Shown: positions 62,455 to 64,000 of the stretch, in pieces
How the letters are laid out: the number at the start of each line of letters is the position of its first letter
Position numbering within the stretch: the stretch's first letter is position 1
DNA from: Cephaloticoccus sp.
GTDB taxonomy: Bacteria > Verrucomicrobiota > Verrucomicrobiia > Opitutales > Opitutaceae
Assembly: GCA_021734075.1 (NCBI GenBank)
Contig: JAIPJW010000005.1
Location: 1 to 64,000, forward strand
Direction of reading: 5' to 3'
Length of the DNA stretch: 64,000 nt
Notes under the pieces: generated by a model
Database searches by the model: none
The model's input: only the letters and a program-made list of their open reading frames with translations
Told to the model about the DNA's origin: nothing
Translations under genes and position numbers: made by a program

Positions 62455-62509
62455 GATGTGTTAGCAGAATTCCGAAATCGGTTGGGGCAAAGCTGAAAAT
62501 TAAAAAAGT

Positions 62510-62605
62510 GGCCAGGCACTCCACGGCACTGGAAGAACGTCGTTGCCGTTGCTACCTTCCGGTCCTGGCGGAGTTCACGCGCCTACCCATGCATGGCACC
62601 TGGCC
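62510..62605 (-). ncRNA. ffs: Signal recognition particle RNA (bacterial small type, 4.5S-like)
   Basis: Minus strand GGCCAGGTGCC...GCCAGGACCGGAAGGTAGCAACGGC...GAGTGCCTGGCC then CACTTTTTT; conserved SRP domain IV GGACCGGAAGGTAGC and closing terminal stem. Confidence 0.93.
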
Positions 62606-62863
62606 GAGGCGGAACGTAGGTGCCTGAACGGGGCATTCAACTGCAAACTGCAATTTTAACCAATTTGGAGACCACGGGCCCGACCAATCATCCCGTCAAT
62701 CCGCCCGGGAGGTGCATTTATAGGTGTTTGGCGGGCTGCATTTAGCCCGAAGATTTGCAAAAATGAAAATTCGCTCAAAGAAATTTCCATCTCCCCCGGA
62801 AGCATCCCGAGCAGTCGGCCCGACGGGTGCATGCTTTACCCCATGGGATGTCAAAGATGCAGG

Positions 62864-63316
62864 TTAGGGATTTGGCTCATCCGGACGATGTCCGTCCGGT
62901 GGCGGGGGTCGCGGAGGGCCGCCGTTGCGTTTGGCCCGGTCTCGCTTCCAGCGTTCGCTCATCTCTTTTCTCAATTCCTGCAACTTGCCCACTTGCTCCG
63001 GGGTCAGCACTTTCGCGACTTCCTCGTTCATTTTTTCCGCGATTACCACGGTTTCCTTAAACCCGGCATTGCGCACCCGGCGCAATTCACCTTCAGCCTT
63101 CATCACAATCGGGCGGATAATTTCCTTTTGTTCGGAGGTCAAAGCCAGGCGATCACTGTAACGGGTCAAGACCATGGTGGTAAACCGGTCCATCGCGGCT
63201 GACTTCATATCGTGATTCCGGGCCACGCGCAGCACCAACAAGCCCCCGAACACCGCGCCGGCCAGAAACACCCCAAAAAAGGCGAGGATGACTTTCCAGG
63301 GTTTATTCATGGTCAT
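62864..63316 (-). CDS. Membrane-anchored Spy/CpxP-like (heavy-metal-resistance type) periplasmic protein
   Basis: N-terminal TM; LALTSEQKEIIRPIVMKAEGELRRVRN..VLTPEQVGKLQELRKEM helices; Pro-rich C-terminus. Confidence 0.65.
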   Translation of the reverse strand: MTMNKPWKVILAFFGVFLAGAVFGGLLVLRVARNHDMKSAAMDRFTTMVLTRYSDRLALTSEQKEIIRPIVMKAEGELRRVRNAGFKETVVIAEKMNEEVAKVLTPEQVGKLQELRKEMSERWKRDRAKRNGGPPRPPPPDGHRPDEPNP

Positions 63317-63617
63317 TTATCCCCAGAACAATGGCGGCAGGATCTTCAACCGTGAAAAGGCTTTCGGTCGCCTGGGGCGCGGTGGCCTGGGCAATGACCG
63401 AGTAGTTGCCAACCACCCCCAGCACGGCGAGCAAACACGAAACACCCAGCGCCCGGAGGGAAAAACGCTCGATCAGTGACATGGCGGGACGTTTCTTTTC
63501 GAAGGCTCGGGCGGCCACTTGCGTGGCGAAGCCATAGGGTGCCGTCCACCCGCGATCATCCGGCGCTTGCCGGGCAACCTGAACCAGTCGCTGCCATGCC
63601 TTGTCTGTGGGCTTCAT
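63303..63617 (-). CDS. Small single-TM protein between sigma factor and Spy-like gene, possible anti-sigma
   Basis: One TM (LGVSCLLAVLGVVGNYSVIA); start overlaps the 3' end of the sigma gene and its 3' end overlaps the Spy-like gene. Confidence 0.5.
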   Translation of the reverse strand: MKPTDKAWQRLVQVARQAPDDRGWTAPYGFATQVAARAFEKKRPAMSLIERFSLRALGVSCLLAVLGVVGNYSVIAQATAPQATESLFTVEDPAAIVLGINDHE

Positions 63618-64000
63618 GATCTTTCCTTTTTTTCTAGGGTTTCGAAGAGTTTGCGCAACTTTCTCCGTGCGCGAAATGCACGAACTTTGACCAGGGATCC
63701 GTTCCAACCCGTCAATTCACTGATATCGGCAATGGTTTTTTGCTCCAAATCCAACAGTCGGATGACCAATTGATCATCCGGTTTCAACTGGGCCAACAAC
63801 TTACCGACCAGCTCCTGGGCGGCCAGGGCATCATCCGGGGTCACTTCGTTGTCGTTGGTCAAGACCGCATCCAGCACGTCGGCTTCCTGCTCGGACAGGT
63901 CGGCCCACCGAAATTCCGGCCGCCGCTTCTGTGCGCGCAGATGGTCGATGCAGGTCGTCACGGCAATGCGCGACACCCAATGGGAAAATGGCACCGACCC
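63614..64000 (-). CDS. ECF-type RNA polymerase sigma factor (partial; N-terminus beyond window)
   Basis: SHWVSRIAVTTCIDHLRAQKRRPE (region 2) and LKPDDQLVIRLLDLEQKTIADISELTGWNGSLVKVRAFRARRKLRKLFE (region 4). Confidence 0.88.
   Translation of the reverse strand, partial: GSVPFSHWVSRIAVTTCIDHLRAQKRRPEFRWADLSEQEADVLDAVLTNDNEVTPDDALAAQELVGKLLAQLKPDDQLVIRLLDLEQKTIADISELTGWNGSLVKVRAFRARRKLRKLFETLEKKERS

Noticed and set aside
1-64000. Prophage, integrative element, transposase or defence island
   Set aside because: No integrase, transposase, phage structural or recognised defence gene was found; the REP pair is the only mobile-like sequence.

Overview
The 64 kb window is chromosomal DNA from a moderately GC-rich bacterium. 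The gene content (PATR/PEP-CTERM surface protein, GH172/GH127-type enzymes, PhyH and DapA-family genes, caa3 oxidase) fits a Verrucomicrobia/Opitutaceae-like genome, but that placement is inference. Most of the window is housekeeping: lysS, lipBA, the dnaK-groES-groEL run, queA, accA, ilvB, glnII-type glutamine synthetase, an SRP RNA, dnaX, tRNA-Thr, and a full caa3 cytochrome oxidase locus with heme A/O synthases, SCO and an azurin-like protein. The observations most worth following are: (1) dnaX ends its zero frame at an A10 tract containing the E. coli-type slippery heptamer A_AAA_AAG. It has an SD-like GGAG 10 nt upstream, an 8-bp inverted repeat starting 7 nt downstream, and a -1-frame ORF of about 120 codons encoding a tau-like tail. 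The logic is reversed relative to E. coli: the unshifted product is short and the shifted one long. (2) A very small protein-kinase-like ORF sits directly before a PP2C phosphatase. (3) An amber stop falls inside an otherwise intact PEP-CTERM sorting signal. (4) A translationally coupled GH127-like/GH172/GH43-32-like trio suggests furanoside utilisation. (5) A BIME-like pair of REP hairpins supplies the stop codon of one gene. (6) A DUF1990-family gene is frameshifted at a C7 tract. No CRISPR array, prophage or transposase was recognised.
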